Assembly: GCF_028548395.1 (NCBI RefSeq)
Contig: NZ_JAQQLA010000009.1
Coordinates: 124,001-188,000, forward strand
DNA length: 64,000 nucleotides
Direction of reading: 5' to 3'
Origin: Vogesella indigofera
GTDB lineage: Bacteria; Pseudomonadota; Gammaproteobacteria; Burkholderiales; Chromobacteriaceae
This document shows, piece by piece, positions 35,732-47,672 of the stretch. The notes beneath the pieces were generated by a model that saw only the letters and a program-made list of their open reading frames with translations, had not been told where the DNA came from and made no database searches. Each line of letters opens with the position of its first letter. Positions within the stretch are counted from its first letter, which is position 1. Both the position numbers and the translations under genes were made by a program.

Positions 35732-36274
35732 TTACTTCAGCGCATGGATGGCCGGCAGGTTGCGCCAGGCGCCGCGCACGTCCATGCCGTAGCCGAACAC
35801 GTAGCGGTCCGGCACGTCGATGCCGACGAAATCGGCCTTGATCGGCTTATCCTTGCTGATCAGCTTGTTGGCGAACACGCCGCTGTAGAAGGCCTTGGCA
35901 CCCATGGCCAGCACCTTGTCGCGGATCGCAGCCATGGTGTGACCTTCGTCCAGGATGTCGTCCAGCACCAGCACCACGCGGTCGCGCACGTCTTCCTTCG
36001 GCGCGGTCTTCCACACCAGCTCGCCACCCTGGGTCTTGTCGCCGTAGCGGGACACGTGCACGTAGTCGAAATCGAGCGGGAAGATCAGGCGCGGCAGCAG
36101 CTGGCCGGTGAACACCACCGCCCCGCCCATCACCGACAACACCAGCGGATAGCTTTCTCCCAGCTCGGAGGTGATGTCGGCGGCCATGCGGTCGACCGCG
36201 GCATTGACCTCTTCGGCGGAAAACAGGATGTCCGAGCTATTCAGAATGCCACGGGCTTCGGCAACATTAGCCAT
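35732..36274 (-). CDS. hpt: Hypoxanthine(-guanine) phosphoribosyltransferase
   Basis: 180-residue cytoplasmic type I phosphoribosyltransferase converting hypoxanthine (and perhaps guanine) plus PRPP to IMP/GMP. The PRPP loop VVLVLDDILDEGHTMAAI lies near 95-112, and the base-binding end DRYVFGYGMDVRGAWRNL is conserved. This is the 'HPRT-like' type common in beta- and gammaproteobacteria. It lies upstream of the methylthioinosine phosphorylase gene with its own terminator between. Confidence 0.9.
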   Translation of the reverse strand: MANVAEARGILNSSDILFSAEEVNAAVDRMAADITSELGESYPLVLSVMGGAVVFTGQLLPRLIFPLDFDYVHVSRYGDKTQGGELVWKTAPKEDVRDRVVLVLDDILDEGHTMAAIRDKVLAMGAKAFYSGVFANKLISKDKPIKADFVGIDVPDRYVFGYGMDVRGAWRNLPAIHALK

Positions 36275-36293
36275 GATGATGAGTCCTTATTCA

Positions 36294-36330
36294 AGAAAAC
36301 GGCACGCCGCCTGACACGGCAGGCGGCGTG
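36294..36330 (-). terminator. Terminator of galU
   Basis: CACGCCGCCTG / CAGGCGGCGTG stem with a 6-base loop, then CCGTTTTC on the minus strand. Confidence 0.75.
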
Positions 36331-36346
36331 ATGGATGGGTTTGCGC

Positions 36347-37219
36347 TCAGTCGCGTGGCAGGCGGGACAGGAAGTCGGCAAAATCGCTGCCGACCTCGTG
36401 ATGCTTGAGGCCGTACTCTACCGTGGCTTTAAGATAGCCCAGTTTCGAGCCGCAATCGTAGCGCTTGCCGGTAAACGGATAGGCCAGTACCGGTTCGTCC
36501 TTGAGCAACGCGGCGATGCCGTCGGTGAGCTGGATTTCGCCGCCGGCGCCCGGCACGGTATTGAGCAGCTTGTCGAAGATGCGCGGCGTCAGAATGTAGC
36601 GACCGACCACCGCCAGGTTGGACGGCGCCACGTCGGGATGCGGTTTCTCCACGATGCTGGATACCTGCTGTCGGCCATTGCCATCGGCGGCCACCTCGAC
36701 GATGCCATAGGAACCGGTTTCCTCGCGCGCCACCGTTTCCACGCCCAGCACCGAGCTGTGGGTCTCGTTGAACACGCGCACCATCTGCTCCATCGCCCCC
36801 GGCTCACCGTCGATCAGGTCGTCGGCCAGGATCACCGCGAACGGCTCGTTGCCGACCACCGGCTTGGCGCACAGCACCGCGTGCCCCAGTCCCAGCGCCT
36901 CCGCCTGACGGATGTAGATGCAGCTAACGTTGGCCGGCAGAATCTCCTGCACCGTTTCCAGCAGTTTTTTCTTGTTGCGGTTTTCCAGCTCGGTTTCCAG
37001 TTCGTAGGCCTTGTCGAAGTGGTCCTCAATGCTGCGCTTGTTGCGACCGGTGATGAAGATCAGCTCGGTGATGCCGGCGGCCACCGCCTCTTCCACCGCG
37101 TACTGGATCAGCGGCTTGTCGACGATGGGCAGCATCTCTTTCGGACTGGCCTTGGTGGCGGGCAGGAAGCGGGTGCCCATGCCGGCCACCGGAAATACCG
37201 CTTTGGTAACTTTTTGCAT
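36347..37219 (-). CDS. galU: UTP-glucose-1-phosphate uridylyltransferase
   Basis: 290 residues. Nucleotidyltransferase signature [23 protein letters not shown] (11-33, quoted in part: [11 protein letters not shown]), [12 protein letters not shown], the VILADDLID metal-site aspartates, [11 protein letters not shown] and the [15 protein letters not shown] end. It makes UDP-glucose for LPS and exopolysaccharide. Single gene between ligA and hpt. Length and motifs are typical. Confidence 0.96.
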   Translation of the reverse strand: MQKVTKAVFPVAGMGTRFLPATKASPKEMLPIVDKPLIQYAVEEAVAAGITELIFITGRNKRSIEDHFDKAYELETELENRNKKKLLETVQEILPANVSCIYIRQAEALGLGHAVLCAKPVVGNEPFAVILADDLIDGEPGAMEQMVRVFNETHSSVLGVETVAREETGSYGIVEVAADGNGRQQVSSIVEKPHPDVAPSNLAVVGRYILTPRIFDKLLNTVPGAGGEIQLTDGIAALLKDEPVLAYPFTGKRYDCGSKLGYLKATVEYGLKHHEVGSDFADFLSRLPRD

Positions 37220-37302
37220 GATGAGTCTTTTTATCCGGACAACATGTTAAGTAGCGGGCAATTGTAGGCGTTTTATCGCCACCGCTCTAGTTTTGCCTGC
37301 CG

Positions 37303-39798
<2,496 letters not shown>

Positions 39799-40941
39799 TC
39801 AGGCAAACAGGCGCAAGGCGGCGACACTGCCTGGCGCGATGCCGCGGTCGTCCATATTGCCGTAGATGCGTACCAGCTGCTCGCGGATCTTCAGCAGTCC
39901 GGCTTCGCTCAGTTCGCGACGGTTGTCGTCGACCAGCCGCGCATCGAATTCCTGCGTCAGCTGCAGCGCGAAGGCAATGGCGCGGTCGAACACCGCGGCA
40001 CCGCCGGCCACGCGCGGCACGTCAAACAGCAGCGTCAGCGCCGGGAACGACTTGTCGAGCAGGTTGTGCAGCGTGAACGGCGTCTGGTCGGCCGAGGCCA
40101 GCGAGTACAGCGAGTTGCCGGAGTCGGCCAGGTAGTGGAACTGGCCGTCCGGCTCCAGCTGCAGGCCGGCGGCTTCGGCCACGCTGCGCAGGCGCGCGCC
40201 GGAGATCGGCGCCACCGGCACGATATTGATGCCTATCAGCACGTCGACGTCGGCACAGAAGCGGTCCAGCTCGCGTGCGGCCACCAGTTTCTGCTGCCGT
40301 TGCGGGAAGCTGACCTGGGCATCGAACTGCTCGGCGTAATGGTTGATCTGCTGGCAGAAGCTGGCCAGCTCCTGCTCGGTGACTGCGCCACTGCGGTCAA
40401 CCAGCTGCAGGCCAAAGTTGACCTGCTTGTAACGGGTGCCCGGCAGCAGCTCGGCCGGCGTCCACAGCCCGCGCTCGCTGCGCAGGATGGCCTGTACCCG
40501 CTTGGCGACATTGAAGCGCGGCAGCGACGACAGCGTCAGCGGCCGGCTAAACACCACCTCGGCGATGAAATCCAGCGACGGATCCAGCAGCGCCACCACC
40601 AGCGCCTGGTGATCGGCGGCATCCATTGCCACCACCTCGTCGTCCTCTTCCGGCTGCGGCTCGCTGACGGCGGGCGGCGGCGTAAAGGCGTGCAGCGGCG
40701 GGGTGTCGTTCAGGTAGGCAGGGGTATCGTCCTCGTCCTGCAGCAGCACCGGCTCCAGCCGTTCCTGCTTGCCGTCGCGGACATGATTCTTGGGCACGTC
40801 CAGCAGCACATCGGCGTGATGACGTGAAAAGGCCTGGCGGGTCCGCTTGCGAAAGCGCCATTCCTGGTATGTATTGAAGGCGAACACCAGGGCGATGACG
40901 ATCCCCCCCAGCATCAGCAAGCCTATTTGTATGTCGCTCAT
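39799..40941 (-). CDS. zipA: Cell division protein ZipA
   Basis: 380 residues. N-terminal membrane anchor (about 5-24, IGLLMLGGIVIALVFAF), a charged then Pro-rich linker (about 30-125), and a C-terminal FtsZ-binding domain (about 240-380) with LIGINIVPVAPISGARL, LHNLLDKSFPALTLLFDVPRV and RAIAFALQLTQEFDARLVDD. It tethers FtsZ to the membrane. The position upstream of ligA on the same strand is conserved in betaproteobacteria. Confidence 0.92.
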   Translation of the reverse strand: MSDIQIGLLMLGGIVIALVFAFNTYQEWRFRKRTRQAFSRHHADVLLDVPKNHVRDGKQERLEPVLLQDEDDTPAYLNDTPPLHAFTPPPAVSEPQPEEDDEVVAMDAADHQALVVALLDPSLDFIAEVVFSRPLTLSSLPRFNVAKRVQAILRSERGLWTPAELLPGTRYKQVNFGLQLVDRSGAVTEQELASFCQQINHYAEQFDAQVSFPQRQQKLVAARELDRFCADVDVLIGINIVPVAPISGARLRSVAEAAGLQLEPDGQFHYLADSGNSLYSLASADQTPFTLHNLLDKSFPALTLLFDVPRVAGGAAVFDRAIAFALQLTQEFDARLVDDNRRELSEAGLLKIREQLVRIYGNMDDRGIAPGSVAALRLFA

Positions 40942-41144
40942 CGAGCCTTATCCACTGCTGTGGCCATTATTCAGGACAGTATTATAACAAACGTCGCAAC
41001 GCAAACGGTGACCACCCTCGCGTCATTGGCCATTCTCTATCGAAAACGCGCTCGATTTTTCGGTTTTGCCGGCCAAAAGCGTAATTTTCACGAAAAAACC
41101 GCCAGCGGCAGCGCGACATCGCCACCTGCGGGCAGTGCGACCGG

Positions 41145-41858
41145 CTACAACTCGTCGAGGCGGAAGCGTACCGGGATATCGATACTGTCCGCCACCGGCT
41201 GCCCGCCCTGCCACGCGGCGTCGAAGCGCCAGCTGCGCACGCCGTCGCGTGCGGCACGATCGAGGCGGATAAAACCGCTGGAGCGCAACAGCTGCACCTG
41301 CTCGAACTGCCCGCCGGCACTGACCGAGATGCGCAGCAACACCACACCTTCCTCGCCCAGCTCGCGCGACAGCGCCGGATAGGCAGGCTTCGGCGCAAAG
41401 CGTACCCGCACCGCGCGGCTTTCGCCTGTCTTTTCCACACCGGCGGCAGTGTTGCCATCACCGGCTGGCGGTGAGGCCGCACCGGCGACAGCCGGGGCAA
41501 GGTTGGCCGCAGCGTTGCTACCCGTGCTGCTACTGGCACTGGCCGGCGCGCTCCCGCTAGCAGGTGCGGCCTTGCCGGCCGCCAGTGCCGTCGCGGGTGG
41601 CGCGGCTGCGGCAGGCGTGGCGCGACGCGCGACCGGTATCGGTGTCGACTCTGCTGTCACTGCCGGCGGCCGCGCTGCGGCCGGCGCCACAGCGCGGTGG
41701 TCGCCGCGCGGTGCCGACGCGGACGGCGCAGGAACGGGCGCGGACAGCAACAGCACCTGCAACGGTGGCGTCAGCGCCGGCAGCGGGCGGAACTGCCAGG
41801 CAAACGCAGCCAGCAGCAGCGCGTGCAGGGCCAGCGACAGCAGCAGCGCCGCGCGCAT
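41145..41858 (-). CDS. TonB family protein
   Basis: 237 residues. An N-terminal membrane anchor (about 3-22) is followed by a long Ala/Pro/Ser-rich periplasmic linker (35-140) and a C-terminal TonB domain with PKPAYPALSRELGEEGVVLLRISVS, QVQLLRSSGFIRLDRAA and RDGVRSWRF. It starts 3 bases after the smc stop, so it is co-transcribed with smc. No exbB/exbD is nearby, so it may use distant partners or transmit force in another envelope process. An uptake-like word lies in the linker (AAANL). Confidence 0.85.
   Translation of the reverse strand: MRAALLLSLALHALLLAAFAWQFRPLPALTPPLQVLLLSAPVPAPSASAPRGDHRAVAPAAARPPAVTAESTPIPVARRATPAAAAPPATALAAGKAAPASGSAPASASSSTGSNAAANLAPAVAGAASPPAGDGNTAAGVEKTGESRAVRVRFAPKPAYPALSRELGEEGVVLLRISVSAGGQFEQVQLLRSSGFIRLDRAARDGVRSWRFDAAWQGGQPVADSIDIPVRFRLDEL
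41501..41511 (+). repeat. Uptake-like word, copy 16
   Basis: Exact core preceded by CAA, inside the TonB-like gene. Confidence 0.8.
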
Positions 41859-41861
41859 CGC

Positions 41862-44800
41862 TCAGGCCGTTTCGCGCATTTTCAGCGCTTCGACGATGTC
41901 CACCGCCACGATGCGGCTGCAGCCTTGCTCCTGCATGGTCACCCCCACCAGCTGTTCCGCCATTTCCATGGTCAGCCGGTTGTGGCTGATGTAGAGGAAC
42001 TGCGTGTGCGCGGCCATCTGCTTCACCAGGTCGCAGAAGCGGCTGGTATTGGCGTCGTCCAGCGGCGCATCGACCTCGTCCAGCAGGCAGAACGGCGCCG
42101 GGTTGAGCGAAAACAGCGAGAACACCAGACTCATCGCGGTCAGCGCCTTCTCGCCGCCGGACAACAGGTGGATGGTGCTGTTCTTCTTGCCCGGCGGTTG
42201 CGCGATGATCTGGATGCCGGCCGACAGCAGGTCGTCGCCAGTCAGCACCAGCTCGGCGCGCCCGCCGCCGAACAGCGTGGGGAAGAACTCGCTCATCTTG
42301 GCATTGACCGCGTCGTAGGTGGTCTGCAGCATGTCGCGGGTTTCACCGTCGATTTTGGCAATCGCCTCTTCCAGCGTCGCCATCGCCTGCAGCAGGTCGT
42401 CGGTCTGGCTGGCGAGGTAAGCGCCGCGCTTCTGCGCCTCTTCCAGCTCCTGCAGCGCGGCGAGGTTGACCGCGCCGAGGCCGTCGATGGCGCGCGCCAG
42501 GCGGGCGATTTCTGCCGCCAGCGCATTGGGCTTCACCGCCTCGGTCAGGTGCGGCAACAGCGCCGCTTCGTCGGCCTCGGCGGTTTTCAGTTCCTCGTCG
42601 AAACGCTCGACGTTCAGCCGCGCTTCCTGGTGCTTCAGCAGCCAGTCGGAACGCGCCTCGCGCAGCGCCGGCAAGGCGGCACTGATTTCCTGCTGCTTTT
42701 GCGTGTGCTGGCGCAGGGTCTCGGTCAGCGCGCTGAGCTGGTCGCGCGTTGCGGCCAACGTTTGTTCGCGCGTTTCGCGCAGCAGCAGCGCTTCTTGCAA
42801 CACCTCGTCCGGCGCCGCCTCTTCCACCGTTTCCGCTTCCATCGCCAGCGTTTCCAGGCGCTCGGCCAGCTGCTGGTCGCGGTCTTCCAGTTCGCGCGCA
42901 CGGCGCGCCAGCTCGGCCACCTTCTGCTCGGCGGTATGCTGCGCCAGCTTGATCTCGTGCAGCATGCGCTCGGCGTCGCGGGTCTTGTTGCGCGCCAGCT
43001 CCAGTCCGGTCTCGGCATTCAGGCGCGCCAGACGCGCGTCTTCCAGCTGTTCGGCCAACTCTTCCAGCTGCATCGCGTTTTCTTCGGCCAGCAGCTCCGC
43101 TTCAAGAATGGTGTCCTGCGCCGTGTCGCGTTCCTCGCGCAGGCGCTGCTGTTCGGCGTGGATGGCTGCCAGCCGCGCGGCGCCCTGCCGCGCCGCCTGG
43201 TCCAGCTTCACGTGTTCCAGCGTCGCCGCGTTCAGCTCCGCCTCCAGCCGCGATACCGCGCCCTTCTGCGCGCGCACCGCCTCGGCCAGCATGCCCAGCA
43301 TGGACGCCACGCTGTCGCGACGGCGCTGGGCGCTGTCGATCTGCGGCTGCACCGCGGCCAGCCGTTCCGCCGCCGCGTCGCGTGCCGCCTTGCGCGCCAT
43401 CATGCCGTCGCCGCTGTGCGCCGCGTTGAAGCGCACGCTGACCGCGCTGACGCGGTGACCGTCGGGGGTGATCCAGCATTCGCCGGCGGCCAGTTCGCCA
43501 CGTTGAGCGATGGCGGCGTCCAGCGTATCGGCGCAGTAGACGCCGGCCAGCCAGTCGGCCAATGCGGCGGCAAACGGCGCGCCAGCGCTGACCACGGCCA
43601 GCAGCGGCCGGCGGCCAGGGTTGGCCGCAACGGCGGTCGTCGAGGAGCCATCGACCAGCGCCAGTGGCGCCGGCGGCAGCGCAGCGGGCAAGGCGGCGGC
43701 GCGGGCGGCGAGGCTGTCGCCGAGCACCACTTCCACCGCGCTGCGCCACTGTTCGTCCACCTGCAGGCTCTGCCACAGCGCCGGCGCACCGTCCAGCTGC
43801 TGCGTCGCCAGCCAGCCGGCCAGCTGCTCGCCGGCGGCTTCGCGCGCCAGCACCGCGTCCAGCGCAGCCACTTCGGCCTCGGCGCGGGCGGCGTCGCTAT
43901 TGAATTCGTGCAGCGTCTTGTCCAGCTGCTCGCGCTCGCTGGCGAGATCGGCCTGCTTGGCCTCGTCTGCGGCCAACCTTGCGCGCACCGCGTCCAGCGC
44001 CGCCTGCGCGCGCACGACCTCGGCATGAGCCGCTTCCAGTACACCGTTGTCGGGCAGGTTGAGGTCGTGCAGCTCGCGGCGCAGCGCGTCTTCGCGCGCG
44101 GCCAGCTGCTCAATGCTGCGGCGCAGGTGCTCGCCCTGCTGCCGCGCCAGATCGCGCTCGCGGGTAAGGTTGGCGATCTGCGCCGTCATCTGCGCCAGGC
44201 GCTGGTCGGCGACACGGAATTCGGCCTCGGCGCCGGGCAGACCGTCGGCGCCGTCTTCCAGCCCCATCTGCGCCTCTTCCATGCGCATTTGCGCCTCTTC
44301 GCGCCGCGGCAGCCAGTCGTCCAGTTCGTACTCGACCTGGGCTTTCTGCTCCGCCAGCTGCTGGCGTTCGTTGCGGGCGCCGGCCAGATCGCGCTCCAGC
44401 CGCTCGCGGCTTTGCAGGCGGTGGCGCTGCTGTTCTTCCAGCCGCGCCAGCGTGGCGTTGGCCTCGAACAGCGCCTGCTGCGCCTCGTGCACCGCGTCGC
44501 TGGCGGCGTAGTGCGTCTCGCGCACCGTTTCCAGCTCGGCGTCGAGGTGGGTGTGCGCCGCTTCCAGCGCGGTTTCCTCGGTTTCGATGCGCGCCAGTTC
44601 GCTGCGCGCGGCGGCCTCGCTGCGCGCCGCTTCTTCGCGCCGCGCCAGCGCCAGCAGGTTCTGCTTGAAGGTCAGCGCGCCGCGCATGTCCTGATAGTTG
44701 GCCGCGACCTCGGCCTGCTCGGTGAGGCGCTCGACCTGGCGTTCCAGCTCCAGCTTGAGGTCGTCGATGCGGGTCAGGTTGTCGCGGGTGTCGGCGAGGC

Positions 44801-45347
44801 GGCTTTCGGTTTCGCGGCGGCGCTCCTTGTAGCGCGACACGCCGGCGGCCTCTTCCAGATAGGCGCGCAGCTCCTCGGGGCGGGCCTCGATGATGCGCGA
44901 GATCATGCCCTGCTCGATCACCGCGTAGCCGCGCGCGCCGACGCCGGTGCCGAGGAACAGGTCGGTGATGTCGCGGCGGCGCACCTGCTGGTTGTTGATG
45001 TAGTAGCTGGATTCACCCTGCCGCGTCAGCACGCGCTTGATCGACACCTCGGCGTACTGTCCCCACGGCCCGGTGAGCTGGCCGTCGCCGTTGTCGAACA
45101 CCAGCTCCACCGAGGCGCGCGACACCGGCTTGCGGGTGGAGGAGCCGTTGAAGATCACGTCCTGCATCGACTCGCCGCGCAGCTGCTTGGCGGACGACTC
45201 GCCCAGCACCCAGCGCACGGCGTCGATGACGTTGGACTTGCCGCAACCGTTGGGGCCGATCACCGCCACCAGCTGGCCGGGCACGGCGATGCTGGTGGGG
45301 TCGACGAAGGACTTGAAGCCCGCCAGTTTGATGTGAGTGAGGCGCAA
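41862..45347 (-). CDS. smc: Chromosome segregation protein SMC
   Basis: 1161 residues. Order: ATP head N-half with Walker A GPNGCGKSNVIDAVRW (33-48) and Q-loop; coiled coil (about 170-500); hinge (about 510-620, LADWLAGVYCADTL); returning coiled coil (640-1000); C-half head with signature LLSGGEKALTAMSLVF, Walker B FCLLDEVDAPLDDANTSRF and FLYISHNRLTME. It condenses and segregates chromosomes, usually with ScpA/ScpB, which are not in the window. Followed directly by the TonB-like gene. Two uptake-like words lie in the hinge-proximal and coiled-coil regions. Confidence 0.96.
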   Translation of the reverse strand: MRLTHIKLAGFKSFVDPTSIAVPGQLVAVIGPNGCGKSNVIDAVRWVLGESSAKQLRGESMQDVIFNGSSTRKPVSRASVELVFDNGDGQLTGPWGQYAEVSIKRVLTRQGESSYYINNQQVRRRDITDLFLGTGVGARGYAVIEQGMISRIIEARPEELRAYLEEAAGVSRYKERRRETESRLADTRDNLTRIDDLKLELERQVERLTEQAEVAANYQDMRGALTFKQNLLALARREEAARSEAAARSELARIETEETALEAAHTHLDAELETVRETHYAASDAVHEAQQALFEANATLARLEEQQRHRLQSRERLERDLAGARNERQQLAEQKAQVEYELDDWLPRREEAQMRMEEAQMGLEDGADGLPGAEAEFRVADQRLAQMTAQIANLTRERDLARQQGEHLRRSIEQLAAREDALRRELHDLNLPDNGVLEAAHAEVVRAQAALDAVRARLAADEAKQADLASEREQLDKTLHEFNSDAARAEAEVAALDAVLAREAAGEQLAGWLATQQLDGAPALWQSLQVDEQWRSAVEVVLGDSLAARAAALPAALPPAPLALVDGSSTTAVAANPGRRPLLAVVSAGAPFAAALADWLAGVYCADTLDAAIAQRGELAAGECWITPDGHRVSAVSVRFNAAHSGDGMMARKAARDAAAERLAAVQPQIDSAQRRRDSVASMLGMLAEAVRAQKGAVSRLEAELNAATLEHVKLDQAARQGAARLAAIHAEQQRLREERDTAQDTILEAELLAEENAMQLEELAEQLEDARLARLNAETGLELARNKTRDAERMLHEIKLAQHTAEQKVAELARRARELEDRDQQLAERLETLAMEAETVEEAAPDEVLQEALLLRETREQTLAATRDQLSALTETLRQHTQKQQEISAALPALREARSDWLLKHQEARLNVERFDEELKTAEADEAALLPHLTEAVKPNALAAEIARLARAIDGLGAVNLAALQELEEAQKRGAYLASQTDDLLQAMATLEEAIAKIDGETRDMLQTTYDAVNAKMSEFFPTLFGGGRAELVLTGDDLLSAGIQIIAQPPGKKNSTIHLLSGGEKALTAMSLVFSLFSLNPAPFCLLDEVDAPLDDANTSRFCDLVKQMAAHTQFLYISHNRLTMEMAEQLVGVTMQEQGCSRIVAVDIVEALKMRETA
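43619..43629 (+). repeat. Uptake-like word, copy 17
   Basis: Exact core preceded by AG, inside smc, read as VAANPG. Confidence 0.72.
43968..43978 (-). repeat. Uptake-like word, copy 18
   Basis: TGCGGCCAACC followed by TTGCG, inside smc, read as RLAAD. Confidence 0.8.
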
Positions 45348-45402
45348 GGGGTATCCAGCTCAGGAGAAATCAGTCTGCCATTTTAGCAAGCAACCGCGCC
45401 GC

Positions 45403-45413
45403 TGCGGCCAACC
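45403..45413 (-). repeat. Uptake-like word, copy 19
   Basis: TGCGGCCAACC followed by TTTG in the divergent smc/algH intergenic region. Confidence 0.8.
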
Positions 45414-45504
45414 TTTGTCGGCCGCCCGCCGTGCCGCGCGGCCGCGGTGGCGCTTTTGCGCGATGTCCTTTGCCGGCCATGACAATGGTTGCCATAATGC
45501 AGGC

Positions 45505-46065
45505 ATGGATACGCTGACCCTTGCACATCATTTTCTGATCGCCATGCCCAGCATGACCGACCCGCTGTTTGCCAAAAGCATCGTCTACATCTGCGAGCAC
45601 GGCGAACAGGGGGCGATGGGCATGATCATCAACAAGCCCTCCGGCCTGGTGCTGGCGCAGCTGCTGGAGCAGATCGACCTGCCGCTGGCCAACGACGAGG
45701 CCAATACCGTGCCGGTGCACTTCGGCGGCCCGGTGCAGCCGGACCGCGGCTTCGTGCTGCACATGCCGATCGGCAACTGGCAATCGACGCTGACCATCAC
45801 CGACGACATGGCGCTGACCACCTCCAAGGACATCCTGCAGGCGGTGTCGGAGGCGCAGGGCCCGGACAAGCTGCTGGTCAGCCTCGGCTATTCCGGCTGG
45901 GAAAAAGGCCAGCTGGAAGAAGAAATCGCCGCCAACCAGTGGCTGACCGTCGCCGCCGCCGACTGGGTGATCTTCGACACCCCGAGCGAGGCGCGCTTCG
46001 ACAGCGCCATCAAGCTGCTCGGCTTCGACCCGGCGCTACTGTGCACGGATGCCGGTCATGCATAA
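45505..46065 (+). CDS. YqgE/AlgH family protein
   Basis: 186 residues. Family hallmarks are [52 protein letters not shown] and [15 protein letters not shown]. Function is unclear; in Pseudomonas AlgH influences alginate production. It overlaps ruvX by 17 bases, the conserved yqgE-yqgF pair. The start MDTLTLAHH is chosen because the longer frame crosses the divergent promoter region. Divergent from smc. Confidence 0.93.
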   Translation: MDTLTLAHHFLIAMPSMTDPLFAKSIVYICEHGEQGAMGMIINKPSGLVLAQLLEQIDLPLANDEANTVPVHFGGPVQPDRGFVLHMPIGNWQSTLTITDDMALTTSKDILQAVSEAQGPDKLLVSLGYSGWEKGQLEEEIAANQWLTVAAADWVIFDTPSEARFDSAIKLLGFDPALLCTDAGHA

Positions 46066-46489
46066 GGGCACGCTGCTGGGCTTCGACTTCGGCGAGCAGC
46101 GTATCGGCGTGGCGCTGGGCGAACCGGAACTGGGCATCGCCACCCCGCTGGCCACCATCAGCAGCGACAGCAACGAGGTGCGCTTTGCCGCCATCGGCAA
46201 GCTGATCGAGGAGTGGCAGCCGACCGGCTTTGTCGTCGGTCTGCCGACGCACATGGACGGCAACGCCCACGCGCTGACCGCGCTGTGCCGCAAGTTCGCG
46301 CAGCGCCTGCACGGCCGTTACCGCCTGCCGGTGTGGCTGGTGGACGAGCGGCTGACCTCGGTGATCGCCGAGAGCCTGCTGGAGGAGGCCGGCGTGCGCG
46401 GCCGCAAGCAGAAGCCGGTGCTGGACCAGGTGGCGGCGCAGGCGATCGTGATGGCGTGGTTCGAGGAGCCGGGCGAGCGCCTGGGCTGA
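46049..46489 (+). CDS. ruvX: Putative pre-16S rRNA nuclease RuvX/YqgF
   Basis: 146-residue RNase H-like fold protein that matures the 16S rRNA 5' end. It contains [19 protein letters not shown] with the catalytic Asp, [21 protein letters not shown] and the closing [10 protein letters not shown]. It starts inside the end of the AlgH-like gene, so it is coupled. MPVMHKG or MHKG (three codons later) could be the true start. A terminator follows. Confidence 0.93.
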   Translation: MPVMHKGTLLGFDFGEQRIGVALGEPELGIATPLATISSDSNEVRFAAIGKLIEEWQPTGFVVGLPTHMDGNAHALTALCRKFAQRLHGRYRLPVWLVDERLTSVIAESLLEEAGVRGRKQKPVLDQVAAQAIVMAWFEEPGERLG

Positions 46490-46507
46490 GCCCTGCCCCG
46501 GTACGCA

Positions 46508-46540
46508 AAAAAAGCCCGCTGTACATGCAGCGGGCTTTTT
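46508..46540 (+). terminator. Terminator of algH-ruvX
   Basis: AGCCCGCTG / CAGCGGGCT stem, 6-base loop, TTTTTG; an A-tract on the left may let it work in reverse. Confidence 0.88.
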
Positions 46541-46558
46541 GTTTGCGCTGGCGGCCAA

Positions 46559-46569
46559 GGTTGGCCGCA
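46559..46569 (+). repeat. Uptake-like word, copy 20
   Basis: Core preceded by CCAA; with GCGGCCAA on its left it forms a near-palindrome (46551-46568) just after the ruvX terminator. Confidence 0.78.
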
Positions 46570-46574
46570 ACGCT

Positions 46575-46730
46575 TTAGAACGTGTTCACGATCTCGCGCA
46601 CTCACGCGAGACAAGGCAAAAACGGCTGAGGAAGTGGCGTTTATCCAGATATAAACCAGCATGCCGAAGCCGTTTTTAATGCTGCATCGCCCCGTGAGAT
46701 CAGTTGCAGCAGATCGTGAGCAATTTCTTA
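46575..46730. mobile_element. MITE-like hairpin element, copy 1
   Basis: About 155 bases with no coding capacity. Ends are imperfect inverted repeats (AGAACGTGTTCACGATCT on the left; the right end read inversely starts TAAGAAATTGCTCACGATCT). A large internal hairpin pairs AAAACGGCT with AGCCGTTTTT around a GTTTAT...ATAAAC core. The right end supplies the TAA stop of ylqF. It matches a second element at 54994-55140 along its whole length. It has no transposase; a trans-mobilised MITE is the likely nature. Confidence 0.75.
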
Positions 46731-47669
46731 ACGGCGCTTGGCGGCCTTGGCGACACGGGCCTCGCGCTCCAGGCGCGCGGCTTCCTTCTCCGCGGCGCGC
46801 AGTACCGCGGCTTCCTTGGCCGCCTTTTCCCACGCACGCCATTCGTCCGGCCGCTCCAGCGTCATGCGCCCGATGGCGCCGCCGCGGAAGTCGGTAAGGA
46901 TGATTTCGGCGGTTTTCTGGATGTTGATGCGACCGCCAGACAGCATGGCGCCGCGTTTGCGGCCGATCTGCTCCATCACCTGCCAGTCCTGCAGGCCGGC
47001 GATGTCGCCGATGTTGTAGCGCGCATCCAGCTCCTTGCCGTAGTAGCGCATCAGGTAGGCCAGCAGCTCCAGCGCCACCTCCTCCTCGTCCATCGCGTTA
47101 CGACCCACCGCGCCGCTGGCGGCGAGGTTGTAGCCGCCCTGCGGTACGGTGATTTTTGGCCACAGCATGCCGGGGGTGTCGAACAGCTCGATCTCGTCGC
47201 ACAGCATGATGCGCTGCTGGCCCTTGGTGATGCCCGGCTCGTTGCCGGTCTTGGCGATGCGACGGCCGGTGATGCTGTTGATCAGCGTCGACTTGCCGAC
47301 GTTGGGAATGCCGCAGATCACCACCCGCAACGGCTTGTCGATGGTGCCGCGGTTGGGCGCTACGTCCATGCAGGCCTCGATCAGCTTTTGCGCCGGCGAT
47401 TTTTCCGAGGCGTCGAGACCGATGGCGATGGTGCCCGGCTTGCGGTACCAGTTCAGCCACTGCTGGGTGACGGCCGGATCGGCCAGATCCTGCTTGTTCA
47501 GTACCTTGATCGACGGCTTGCGCTTGGCCAGCTGCGCGATCATCGGGTTGGCGCTGGAGGCCGGCAGACGCGCGTCCAGCATTTCAATGACCACATCGAT
47601 TCCGCCAAGACGCTCTTGCAGCTCTTTCTTGGCTTTGTTCATGTGTCCGGGGAACCATTGGATGGCCAT
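46728..47669 (-). CDS. ylqF: Ribosome biogenesis GTPase YlqF/RbgA
   Basis: 313-residue circularly permuted GTPase acting in late 50S assembly. The G4 motif NKQD (about 58-61) precedes G1 GIPNVGKST (about 121-129) and G3 DTPGM, which is diagnostic. It begins MAIQWFPGHMNKAKKEL, the family signature. The last 30 residues are a basic, Ala/Lys/Arg-rich tail (RVAKAAKRR), which stops at a TAA supplied by the adjacent MITE-like element, so the native end may have been altered. Confidence 0.95.
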   Translation of the reverse strand: MAIQWFPGHMNKAKKELQERLGGIDVVIEMLDARLPASSANPMIAQLAKRKPSIKVLNKQDLADPAVTQQWLNWYRKPGTIAIGLDASEKSPAQKLIEACMDVAPNRGTIDKPLRVVICGIPNVGKSTLINSITGRRIAKTGNEPGITKGQQRIMLCDEIELFDTPGMLWPKITVPQGGYNLAASGAVGRNAMDEEEVALELLAYLMRYYGKELDARYNIGDIAGLQDWQVMEQIGRKRGAMLSGGRINIQKTAEIILTDFRGGAIGRMTLERPDEWRAWEKAAKEAAVLRAAEKEAARLEREARVAKAAKRR

Positions 47670-47672
47670 GTA

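Noticed and set aside
41697..45386. A plus-strand open frame of over 1200 codons
   Set aside because: Antisense to smc and the TonB-like gene; composition is that of a shadow frame in high-GC DNA.
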